Source: Bryobacteraceae bacterium (lineage in GTDB: Bacteria > Acidobacteriota > Terriglobia > Bryobacterales > Bryobacteraceae). From it: 20,210 nucleotides of DNA. The stretch's first letter is position 1. Every line of letters begins with the position of its first letter. Below, one piece after another: positions 8,206 through 14,678 of this stretch. The stretch lies in the NCBI GenBank assembly GCA_025350445.1, contig JANXXV010000886.1, positions 1 through 20,210 of the forward strand, given 5' to 3'. A program made the translations under genes and the position numbers. The notes beneath the pieces were generated by a model that saw nothing but the letters and a program-made list of their open reading frames with translations, searched no databases and was not told the DNA's origin.

Positions 8206-8643
8206 CGTGGGCGCTCCTCTTTCCTTCACATACGGGATACGGCGGCAAGAGTAGATAGTTACCAGTTTGGGTTCGTTGGCACAAATTCGCGGAGGAAGGA
8301 TTTGCGGGCTTGGGGCGGATCTCCGGTTTTGGGAATGGGTTCGTTTCGCAATTTTGCGTTTTGGGTTCGTTGGTACAAATTGGCCGGCTTGGACGGAGGC
8401 TCGGCTTGTGATTTTGCACAGGCTCCGGGTTGTGACGCACGCATAGCAACTCATTTCGGTTTCAGATTAGCCGATTCGGAGTGCGGATAGCGTTTGCGGT
8501 GTCGTCGAAAGTTACGCTAAAGGTCTGATTTAATGCGAGATAATAATTTACGGCGAACCGTGAATGCAAGCCGGGGTGGCGTTCAGGACATAAAGTGAGG
8601 GGGGCTATGGTGTTCTTTTCCGGTGGTTCCGGGGCCGTTCGGG
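8206..8643. other. intergenic stretch upstream of the first sigma gene
   Basis: This stretch holds the ribosome-binding site and presumably the promoter of the sigma gene, and the repeat described at 8266-8381. Frames that stay open here translate to low-complexity Pro/Asn/Thr/Lys-rich peptides without family features, so I do not call a gene. From about 8460 to 8643 I see no recognisable element. Confidence 0.5.
8266..8381. repeat. imperfect intergenic direct repeat
   Basis: A 22-bp unit beginning TTTGGGTTCGTTGG and ending ACAAATT occurs at 8266-8287 and again at 8360-8381 with one mismatch, 94 bp apart. A shorter copy, GGGTTCGTT, lies between them at 8337-8345. In several frames the region encodes peptides rich in the NEPK/TNPN type of motif. 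I recall similar dispersed intergenic repeats from large soil-bacterial genomes, but this is memory and not a search. The repeat sits between the sigma gene and the tRNA. Confidence 0.45.
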
Positions 8644-8760
8644 CTAGCTGTTCGGCGAAGGGTCTTCGATCGGGGGCCCAGGCTCCTCCGGTTCACGATC
8701 CGGTAGATCACCGGTTTCTGGATCGTCCTGCGGAAGCGGTACAATTTTGAGCGCACGCAT
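8644..8760 (-). CDS. possible 38-aa acidic, proline-rich small protein
   Basis: The frame from the ATG at 8760 encodes a basic or hydrophobic start (MRALKIVPLPQ) followed by an acidic, Pro-rich tail with PEEPGPP and a serine-rich end. The composition is biased in the way of a short disordered peptide and not of random sequence. No good ribosome-binding site precedes the ATG. The frame is open further upstream to 8844, but that would overlap the tRNA gene. No family is recognised, and it may not be expressed. Confidence 0.33.
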   Translation of the reverse strand: MRALKIVPLPQDDPETGDLPDREPEEPGPPIEDPSPNS

Positions 8761-8829
8761 ATTGCAGTTAGACACGCGGCGGGCGAAATGGTTTCGCAAC
8801 GCCGGCGGGAACCGGGTTAGACTGAGGCT

Positions 8830-8924
8830 GGGAATGCATCTCATCCGGTGGTGGGCCTAGTCTTCAAAACTAGCGAACGGTCTTATGGGTCGTTGGTCGA
8901 TTCGACTTCGACGCATTCCCGCCA
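8830..8924 (+). tRNA. selC: selenocysteine tRNA, anticodon UCA, with encoded CCA
   Basis: The sequence folds as a bacterial tRNA-Sec. The acceptor stem is 8 bp (GGGAATGC at 8830-8837 with GCATTCCC at 8913-8920). The D stem is 6 bp (8840-8845 with 8850-8855) and closes a 4-nt CGGT loop, a tRNA-Sec hallmark. The anticodon stem CTAGT/ACTAG holds loop CTTCAAA with TCA at 8864-8866. A long variable arm spans about 8874-8895. The T stem GTCGA/TCGAC has loop TTCGACT (8901-8907). The 8+5 bp acceptor-T stack has no intervening base, the discriminator is G8921, and CCA is encoded at 8922-8924. The total of 95 nt is the usual bacterial length. It implies UGA recoding as selenocysteine and therefore SelA, SelB and SelD elsewhere; none is in this window. 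Confidence 0.95.
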
Positions 8925-8968
8925 TCATTGGATAATGCGATGGATCGAGAATTTAGGGGGCTTTCCGA

Positions 8969-9904
8969 GTGCGCGCGCTAAAATACTTCGCATCCTTCGT
9001 AGTTGGCCTGGTTTTGTACTTTTCTATTCTTGAGCGCCAGTGGGGCTCCGTGATTGTCAGCAAGGCCGTTGGCGGAAACCAACCATGCCCTTGGGGCAAA
9101 CTGCTTACGCTGCCATGGTCGGTCTCGCGTTTCGCGGAATTGCAGAAGCTGAGTCTGAAGCAATTAACGGCGAAGCAGGACGATCCCCTTGGCATCAAGA
9201 TGTTCGACACCGCCACGCGTTCGTTCTGGATTAAGAAGAATGGAACCGATCTGGACGGCGAACACCTGCTTGCCTATGTGATTGCCGAGCAGCAATGGAT
9301 TGCAGAATCCGATCCGCAACGCGGTGTGCGGAAAAGCGACGTCGTATTGGATATCGGCGCGCACATTGGGACCTTCGGCGACGATGCGCTGCGCCGCGGA
9401 GCCGCCAAGGTGATTATGGTGGAGCCCGACCCGCTGAACGTGGAATGCATCCGGCGCAACTTCCGCCAGGAGATAGCGGACGGCAGAGTGATTCTGGTGG
9501 CCGAAGGCGCCTGGAGCAAGGTGGACACCCTGGACTTCGAAACCGGGGTGGCCAACTCAGGGACGGGCAGCCTGGTGGTGAAAGAAGCCGGCGGGAAGGT
9601 GATCAAGGTGCCGGTGCGGCCGATTGACGACATCCTGCGCGCGGCCGGGATCGACCGGGTGGATTTCATCAAAATGGATATTGAAGGCGCCGAGCGCGAG
9701 GCGCTGAAGGGAGCGGCGGGCGTCCTCGCAAAATGGAAGCCTCGCCTGATGATGGATTCCTATCATCTTCCGGATGACGACGTAGTTCTGCCGGCAGTGA
9801 TTGCGGCGGCAAACCCGGCGTACCGATCCAGTTGCGCGGCCTGCACGATTACGAATCGCGAGAAGATCAACCGCATTATTCCCTACGCTGTCTTCTACGA
9901 GTGA
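8969..9904 (+). CDS. FkbM-family SAM-dependent methyltransferase with N-terminal membrane segment
   Basis: The protein is 311 aa from a GTG start preceded by AGGGGG at eight bases. An N-terminal hydrophobic segment (about residues 6-20, YFASFVVGLVLYFSI) probably anchors it in the inner membrane. A Rossmann methyltransferase fold follows: SAM motif I VVLDIGAHIGTFG around Asp128, motif II VEPDP near 152, and the FkbM signature VDFIKMDIEGAEREALKG around Asp237. FkbM enzymes methylate hydroxyl groups, often on sugars, antibiotics or surface glycans; the substrate here is not evident. It begins 44 bp after the tRNA-Sec gene and converges on the downstream copper/haem protein with a 3-bp gap. No sugar-biosynthesis operon surrounds it. 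Confidence 0.88.
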   Translation: MRALKYFASFVVGLVLYFSILERQWGSVIVSKAVGGNQPCPWGKLLTLPWSVSRFAELQKLSLKQLTAKQDDPLGIKMFDTATRSFWIKKNGTDLDGEHLLAYVIAEQQWIAESDPQRGVRKSDVVLDIGAHIGTFGDDALRRGAAKVIMVEPDPLNVECIRRNFRQEIADGRVILVAEGAWSKVDTLDFETGVANSGTGSLVVKEAGGKVIKVPVRPIDDILRAAGIDRVDFIKMDIEGAEREALKGAAGVLAKWKPRLMMDSYHLPDDDVVLPAVIAAANPAYRSSCAACTITNREKINRIIPYAVFYE

Positions 9905-9907
9905 GTT

Positions 9908-11158
9908 CTAATTCAAAGGCCGGCTGGCGAAGAACGATTTCTTATCGAAGCGGGAGTCTACGGCTACGTCGAAGAAGCCAATCATCATTTCCTGCCAGCT
10001 TTGCTCGCCGAAGCGAACCTCGGCAGTTGGGTCCGGATTTAGCGGGTTGTTGGGAGAATTGTCGAAGTGCGCGGTGAACAGCAGGCGTGTGCCGGCAGGC
10101 AGAAGACGGGGCTTCCGCAACTTGTAATTAAGTTGCCAGCGAAAATCGTAGTGGTCGATTTTGAGCAGTATCTCCAGGCGGCCCTTTTCCGCGGGCAGCG
10201 AATATTCGAACGCCTTTCCGCGGAGGTGCATGTGCGGGAAGAGGCTGATCAAAAGCGCCTCATTTGGTAGAGTTCCGGAAATCTGCACGCGGTAGTTTGG
10301 GTCGCCCGGTGGGATTACAAATTTGTCGTTTCCCATTTGCAGCGTCAGCACCAGTTGTTTCGGCGCTGCAGAGGCGAAGACGAGACCGACGCGGGTGCGG
10401 TCCTGCTGTGCTCTTCCGTTTGCGGTGTAGTGAAACTGGATCACGATATCGGAACCGGCGCGGATGCGCTTTGCCATGCCGGCAGGCCACTCGCTATAGC
10501 TGTTGCCGGGCGTGTAGACAAGCAGGATGTCGCTGGTGGTGAACAATGCCGGATCGGGACGATCTTCCGGCGAGGCGGGCAGGGCGAAGGGAACGCCGCG
10601 GGGCTTACCCTGGAGCCACGCTGAGCCGGGTTCGCGCGTGTATACCACTGCATGATGAACCAGCGCCGGATTGCCCGGACGCACTTCCACCTTCTGTACC
10701 CAGGTATCCTGCGTGAAGCCGCCGGGCAGGATGATGTATTGGTACTCAATGGCGCCGGAGGCAGGGACGGCGACGGGCTTGAGCATTTCGATGACGCGGT
10801 CCGGCTTGCCGATATTCCAATCCGAGGGCCAGGGGCGGACTGGCGGGACGTCCGTGGTGTCGCCTTTGGGCGCACCGCCATGTACCCAGTCGGCAATGGT
10901 TTCTATTTCCGATTGCGGGAGAGACGGGTTGTTGGTGAAATCGCCGTGGGCAGGATCCGCGAACCACGGAGGCATCTTTCGCGAGACGACCGCCTCAAGG
11001 ATTGCCTTGGCCCACGGGCGTGTTTGTTGAAAAGTGACAAACGGCATGGGCGCGATCTGACCGGGGCGGTGGCATTCCTGGCAGCGATTCCGCAGGATAG
11101 GCGATACGTCGCGGTTGAAGGTGGTGGCGGCCAGCAGCGCGACGGCGTAGAGTTTCAT
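9908..11158 (-). CDS. haem c domain fused to a PAM/DBM-like copper type II monooxygenase fold
   Basis: The protein is 416 aa. A short N-terminal hydrophobic segment (MKLYAVALLAATT) is followed by one haem c motif, CQECH (Cys26, Cys29, His30), with a likely distal Met in KMPPWF. The remainder resembles the two-domain, ascorbate-dependent copper type II monooxygenase fold (PHM/DBM-like). Candidate copper ligands are the His168-His169 pair in LVHHAVVYT and His309/His311 in FPHMHLRGK. Proteins with this arrangement are frequent in Acidobacteriota and Planctomycetes and are periplasmic, but their reaction is mostly unproven. The haem could pass electrons to copper. The leader is short for a Sec signal and the start may lie elsewhere. 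No maturation genes are adjacent. Confidence 0.8.
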   Translation of the reverse strand: MKLYAVALLAATTFNRDVSPILRNRCQECHRPGQIAPMPFVTFQQTRPWAKAILEAVVSRKMPPWFADPAHGDFTNNPSLPQSEIETIADWVHGGAPKGDTTDVPPVRPWPSDWNIGKPDRVIEMLKPVAVPASGAIEYQYIILPGGFTQDTWVQKVEVRPGNPALVHHAVVYTREPGSAWLQGKPRGVPFALPASPEDRPDPALFTTSDILLVYTPGNSYSEWPAGMAKRIRAGSDIVIQFHYTANGRAQQDRTRVGLVFASAAPKQLVLTLQMGNDKFVIPPGDPNYRVQISGTLPNEALLISLFPHMHLRGKAFEYSLPAEKGRLEILLKIDHYDFRWQLNYKLRKPRLLPAGTRLLFTAHFDNSPNNPLNPDPTAEVRFGEQSWQEMMIGFFDVAVDSRFDKKSFFASRPLN

Positions 11159-11256
11159 CCTGCTTCGATGCTACGACACCCGGAGGTCGGGTCCATACGC
11201 GAAGCGGTCCGCGCGGGTAAATAGCCGGCGAGAATCCTGCCGGTGTCGGGCACTCC

Positions 11257-11559
11257 TCACACCACTGCGTATGTGGGCATGTCAACGGGTCCCGGATCGA
11301 ACAGCAGTTTTTCGAACAGGCTGCCTGCCGCCACCATTTTCCCCGTTCCGGCGAGCGCGAGAATGCACGGCGGAGTCCAGAGGAATCCTCACCCTACCAG
11401 CGCACAGGCCGCCAAAGCCCGCCCAGCGTTTTCCATCATCCGATAGAGATTGGATCCCATCTTTTCCATCGCCACACGGCCGACCTCTGGCATCTTCGCA
11501 GCCGTGACGGCTGGAATGGTGAGATCATTCTCCAACTGGAACGAAAGACTTGGGTTCAC
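11257..11559 (-). pseudogene. decayed NAD(P)H-hydrate epimerase-like (YjeF N-domain) fragment
   Basis: Reading from 11559, the frame encodes LTIPAVTAAKMPEVGRVAME and then YRMMENAGRALAACAL, the opening of a YjeF_N domain (usual consensus: T-x-x-x-M-R-E-V-D-R, then MENAGR). A TGA at 11389-11391 ends it. The same frame continues with CILALAGTG, the start of the family's glycine loop, and then loses homology. A shifted frame restores NGENGGGRQ, matching the usual GGNGGGG loop. One stop, one frameshift and no remaining 150-plus residues show that the gene is dead. Family members normally epimerise damaged NAD(P)H hydrates. The GTG at 11559 overlaps the TGA of the anti-sigma gene, so the remnant is fused to the end of that operon. 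Confidence 0.75.
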
Positions 11560-11825
11560 CGTTCGTGCTGTCCCGCCGGTGGTGGAGCCTGTAACTTCTT
11601 AAGGAGCCGGGCTTCCATGCCGTCAGGATCGCCGGCTGGCTTCTCCGATTCAAACATGGAGCGCAATTTCCGCCCCGCCTGATGAATCTGCTCCAACTGT
11701 CCGGCCAGACGCGAGCAATTCTTACACATCCAAAGGTGGAACCGCACCTCCCATCGCCCCCACGCGCTTTGACGCTCGACCTCACCCGAGGTCAACAGGA
11801 TCGCGACTTGCTTGCAGGTGATCAT
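11556..11825 (-). CDS. short soluble zinc-finger anti-sigma factor
   Basis: The protein is 89 aa from the ATG at 11825. That start is supported by GGGGGAG about six bases upstream and by the exact ATGA overlap with the sigma gene. Cys4, His30, Cys34 and Cys37 (RFHLWMCKNC) form the zf-HC2/ZAS pattern of anti-sigma factors. After it comes a helix (SRLAGQLEQIHQAGRKLRSMF) and a Pro-rich tail. There is no membrane segment, so unlike the first anti-sigma factor of this window it would sense cytoplasmic cues, for example through redox or zinc at the cysteines. Small proteins of this kind are commonly paired with ECF sigma factors next to metal, redox or envelope genes. The target should be the sigma factor encoded just upstream. 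Confidence 0.85.
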   Translation of the reverse strand: MITCKQVAILLTSGEVERQSAWGRWEVRFHLWMCKNCSRLAGQLEQIHQAGRKLRSMFESEKPAGDPDGMEARLLKKLQAPPPAGQHER

Positions 11826-12415
11826 TCGGTTCTCCCCCATCCGCGGCCTTCCAGGCATTCCCGCAGACGGTTCCTCGCGCGGTGCATCAGCACTCCCATA
11901 TTTGTGATAGTCAACTCGAGAATCTTACAGACTTCTTCCGTTTCCACGCCTTCCATCTCACGAAGTACGAAAACCGATCGCTGTGTGAGTGGCAGTCCAT
12001 CCAGGCAATGAGTGATCGCCTCCCCAAGCCGCTTTGACTCCATCAGCCGTAAGAGATCTTGCGGTGGAGCTGACCACTTTCCATTGCTGCCGAACTTGGA
12101 TTCGAACACCTCATCGATCGGATCGTGCTGCTGCTCTTGTCCGCGCTTCCGGCGCCGCTCCATGGTCTTGTTGTGCAAGATGCCGAACAGCCAGGTCCGC
12201 AACTGGGACCGGCCTTCGAATCGGTCCAGCGAAGAGAGGAAAGTCACGAAGACGTCCTGCACCATGTCTTCGGCCTCATCTTCCCGAAAGCCCATGCCCC
12301 GGGCCGCCCGGTAGAGGGGCCTGCTGTGTTCGCTCACAAGGGATGCAAGCATCTCCGGATCGCGGCGCCGCAAGCGCAACAACAATTCAGGTCCGGCTAG
12401 ATCGACTAGCGGCAT
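11822..12415 (-). CDS. ECF-type RNA polymerase sigma factor, second copy
   Basis: The protein is 197 aa. Region 2 at about residues 25-95 contains DEAEDMVQDVFVTFLSSLDRF and LRTWLFGILHNKTMERRRKR. Region 4 at about 130-190 contains LPLTQRSVFVLREMEGVETEEVCKILELTITNMGVLMHRARNRLRECL with a helix-turn-helix. AGGAGG lies upstream of the ATG at somewhat long spacing. The linker between regions carries a hydrophilic insert (QEQQHDPIDEVF). It is translationally coupled to the anti-sigma gene and divergent from the DUF302-flavoprotein cluster with a 152-bp intergenic region, so that cluster is its most likely target. It differs clearly from the first sigma factor of this window. Confidence 0.92.
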   Translation of the reverse strand: MPLVDLAGPELLLRLRRRDPEMLASLVSEHSRPLYRAARGMGFREDEAEDMVQDVFVTFLSSLDRFEGRSQLRTWLFGILHNKTMERRRKRGQEQQHDPIDEVFESKFGSNGKWSAPPQDLLRLMESKRLGEAITHCLDGLPLTQRSVFVLREMEGVETEEVCKILELTITNMGVLMHRARNRLRECLEGRGWGRTE

Positions 12416-12511
12416 AAGGATCGGAAACCCTCCTCATTCTGCCAGATCGGCGCCTCCACCGGAATTGCCCGAACAGCGCTGTAAGAAATCCACTGCGTTC
12501 GGCACTCAAAC

Positions 12512-12542
12512 ATCGGAAGCCGGATAGACCGGCAGTTCCGAT
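12512..12542. promoter_or_regulatory. strong hairpin or operator between sigma gene and DUF302 cluster
   Basis: ATCGGAA (12512-12518) pairs with TTCCGAT (12536-12542), and inside it GCCGG (12519-12523) pairs with CCGGC (12529-12533). The loop is ATAGA, with a two-base AG bulge on the right arm. This gives a 12-bp stem just upstream of the AAGGA ribosome-binding site (12552-12556) of the DUF302 gene. No T-run follows on either strand, so it is not a standard terminator. It could be a leader-RNA hairpin or a palindromic protein-binding site controlling either divergent unit. Confidence 0.5.
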
Positions 12543-12567
12543 AAAAACCCAAAGGAAATCAAGACCT

Positions 12568-13053
12568 ATGAAACTCAACACTGCGTTTTCGAATCTTTCA
12601 CTCGGAGTCGCGCTCGCCGTGGCTTCGTTCACCATATCCCCCCTGTTTGCCGCTGAGAAGTCGTTCCAGGGCGACCGTGTCACCGTCGAATCCGGCAAGT
12701 CCTTCGACGACGTGACGAAGGCCGTAAAGATGCTAGTCGCCAAGAACGGCATGATGGTCCTGGCGGAAGTGGACCATGGCAAGATCCTGTCCATGACCGG
12801 CCTCAAGCTCAATGCCAAGCTGTTCCTGGTGGGCAATCCGATGGTCGGCAAACAACTCTTCGAGCAGAACCACTCAGTCGGCCTCTACATCCCAGTGCGG
12901 TTGTACGTTTACACCGATGCCAACGGCAAGACATTCGTCGAATACGACAAGCCCTCCAGCCTGCTCTCTCAGTTCGACGACGAGAAGATCGGCATGGTTG
13001 CGAAAATGCTCGATGAGAAAATCGGCGGCATGGCCGGCATGGCCGCGCAGTAA
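12568..13053 (+). CDS. secreted DUF302-domain protein
   Basis: The protein is 161 aa with a signal peptide (MKLNTAFSNLSLGVALAVAS through LFAAEK). A DUF302 domain spans about residues 40-140: KSFDDVTKAVKMLVAKNGM, the core VGNPMVGKQLFEQN, and the strands IPVRLYVYTDANGKTFVEYDKP. DUF302 is a small alpha/beta fold of unknown activity, often exported and encoded beside redox or metal-related genes. A Gly/Met-rich tail (IGGMAGMAAQ) is notable. It is the first gene of a plus-strand cluster, directly behind the leader hairpin. The next gene starts 59 bp later, after a short stem-loop. Confidence 0.85.
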   Translation: MKLNTAFSNLSLGVALAVASFTISPLFAAEKSFQGDRVTVESGKSFDDVTKAVKMLVAKNGMMVLAEVDHGKILSMTGLKLNAKLFLVGNPMVGKQLFEQNHSVGLYIPVRLYVYTDANGKTFVEYDKPSSLLSQFDDEKIGMVAKMLDEKIGGMAGMAAQ

Positions 13054-13067
13054 CCCAGGAATCCCGC

Positions 13068-13087
13068 GGGGGCGCCGGAGCGTCCCC
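13068..13087 (+). other. intercistronic stem-loop
   Basis: GGGGGCGC (13068-13075) and GCGTCCCC (13080-13087) form an 8-bp stem with one G-U pair and a CGGA tetraloop, between the DUF302 gene and the membrane-protein gene. No T-run follows, so it is not a clear intrinsic terminator. It could shield the upstream message from 3' exonucleases or set the expression ratio of the two genes. Confidence 0.45.
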
Positions 13088-13112
13088 GAACTCTCCGGAA
13101 AGGAATTTTCCC

Positions 13113-13826
13113 ATGCGTACAATCAACTGGAAACGCGGTCTCGTTTTGCTGCCTGTCATTGGGCTGGCCGCGGTCGCTCCCAATGCCTTCCCAGCTGCCC
13201 AACTGGGCTATGCCCCTCTGCACGATCTGGCGCTGTACGCGATCCTGCCTGCTCTCGCCGCGCTGATCGGCCTGGCGACTTTAAGTCTTTTCAAGGGCTG
13301 GCGTGACATCGCTGAAGTCATCTTCCCAGGCGCCATGGCAGGGGGTATCGCGACTCTAGCGCTCGAAGTGATTCGGTACCCTGGATTCCGTCTGGGCTAT
13401 ATGCCGGGAAATCTACCGGAGTTGATGGGTGTACTGCTGCTGGATCGTTTTGCGGAAGGGCCATCCACTGCCTCCACGCTTGCCGGATTCGCTTATCATG
13501 CCTGGAATGGCGCCAGTTTTGGCATCATCTTCGCCGCATTGGCCCGCATCGGTTTCGTTCGTCGAACGCCAGCTTGGACAACTGCTTATGGGATTCTGAT
13601 CGGCATCGGCTTCCTGGCCAGCCCGGTAGTTCAGAGTCTCGGCGCCGGCCTTTTCGGCGTGGACTTCGGCTGGCCCTTCGCGGCAACGGTTTTGGCTGCG
13701 CACGCCGCGTTCGGCTTCGTGTTGTCGTTTCTACTTCGGATGGCCGAATCGTGCCTTTGCCGAATCTTCCCGGAACCACTGCCGGGACTCGAAAACTCGG
13801 GTGGCCCCTACGAGGCAAGCCGTTGA
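13113..13826 (+). CDS. multi-pass membrane protein of unknown function
   Basis: The protein is 237 aa with about six hydrophobic segments: near residues 10-28, 38-58, 68-86, 120-148, 155-180 and 188-212. Polar residues that might be functional sit inside these segments, such as YHAWNGASFG (about 130) and AAHAAFGF (about 198). Two cysteines (ESCLCRIF) lie in the cytoplasm-facing or terminal tail. AAGGAA before the ATG supports the start. I do not recognise the family. Its place between DUF302 and a glycosyltransferase suggests a job in the same envelope process, possibly transport or a redox-active membrane partner, but this is inference only. Confidence 0.78.
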   Translation: MRTINWKRGLVLLPVIGLAAVAPNAFPAAQLGYAPLHDLALYAILPALAALIGLATLSLFKGWRDIAEVIFPGAMAGGIATLALEVIRYPGFRLGYMPGNLPELMGVLLLDRFAEGPSTASTLAGFAYHAWNGASFGIIFAALARIGFVRRTPAWTTAYGILIGIGFLASPVVQSLGAGLFGVDFGWPFAATVLAAHAAFGFVLSFLLRMAESCLCRIFPEPLPGLENSGGPYEASR

Positions 13827-13869
13827 CGCACCTTCATTGTGATGACGTTCTTTCCTGCCGTCCCATCGA

Positions 13870-14586
13870 ATGATCTCCGCAATCATACCCGCTCTCAACG
13901 AAGAAGCTGAAATCGCCGAGACTATCCGGGCGCTGCTGGCCCAGGCGGACGAGATTGAGGTGATTGTCGTCGACGGAGGAAGTTCCGATGCCACCGTTCA
14001 GATTGCAGAGAGCTTTGGCGTGGTGGCGGTCGTTCGCTCTGAACGAGGGAGGGGCAAACAAATGCACGCTGGCGCTTTGGCCGCACGCGGTGACATCCTC
14101 TGGTTCCTCCACGCAGACACCAGAGCCTGCGCAACTGCCACGCATCAGATGATCAAGGCGTTGCGGTCACCCGGGATTGCCGGGGGCAACTTCACTCTTG
14201 CATTTGATGGCCACACTCTTGGGGCGCGCCTTCTGAACTTCGTGCAGCCGCTGATGAAGATGCTTCGATGCTATTACGGTGACTCGACGATTTTCGTGAA
14301 AAGAGACGTTTACTTTCAGCTCGGTGGCTTCCAGCCCTACCCGTTGTTCGAAGACGCCGATCTGATCGGCAAGATCCGAACAACTGGTCTGTTCCTATCC
14401 TTGCCTGAACTCGTAACTACATCGTCCCGGCGATTTGAAGGCCGGAGTTTCCTGGCGACGTGTACTCAATGGTCGGCCATGCAGTTGCTCTATTGGATTG
14501 GGGTACCGGCCGAAACGCTCGGACCTCTTTACGCTCCAATCCGCCGGGCGAGGTCGAGGCCGGAAGCGAGCCGGCAGGCTCCTTGA
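13870..14586 (+). CDS. TIGR04283-type family 2 glycosyltransferase
   Basis: The protein is 238 aa with a GT-A fold: N-terminal SAIIPALNEEAEIAETI, nucleotide-sugar motif VIVVDGGSSDAT (around Asp35), GRGKQMHAGALAARGDILWFLHADT with Asp83 in the metal-binding position, and FEDADLIGKIR near 160. The pattern fits TIGR04283. That family was first named rSAM/selenodomain-associated transferase 2 and is now usually called an arsenosugar-biosynthesis glycosyltransferase. Its common partners, TIGR04282 and the ArsS/radical-SAM protein, are not in this window, so an arsenosugar role is unproven here. No clear ribosome-binding site precedes the ATG. The basic C-terminal tail (RRARSRPEASRQAP) may be membrane-associating. 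Confidence 0.85.
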   Translation: MISAIIPALNEEAEIAETIRALLAQADEIEVIVVDGGSSDATVQIAESFGVVAVVRSERGRGKQMHAGALAARGDILWFLHADTRACATATHQMIKALRSPGIAGGNFTLAFDGHTLGARLLNFVQPLMKMLRCYYGDSTIFVKRDVYFQLGGFQPYPLFEDADLIGKIRTTGLFLSLPELVTTSSRRFEGRSFLATCTQWSAMQLLYWIGVPAETLGPLYAPIRRARSRPEASRQAP

Positions 14587-14678
14587 TTGTTCGGTCTTCG
14601 CGGTCCTCCTAAATGGCTTCGATAAGAGATATTGGCAAGCTGTAAGATTTGCCACCGGTTATTCACTCACATAACGTG

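Noticed and set aside
8206..8454. N-terminal extension of the first sigma factor to an ATG at 8454
   Set aside because: The extra sequence reads through the intergenic repeat, is Lys/Asn/Pro-rich with no sigma homology, and a better GTG start with AGGAG exists at 8205.
11389..11391. In-frame TGA in a conserved protein as a selenocysteine codon, given the tRNA-Sec nearby
   Set aside because: The downstream frame loses YjeF homology and the glycine loop is restored only in another frame, and YjeF proteins have no catalytic Cys or Sec at this position. Decay explains it better.
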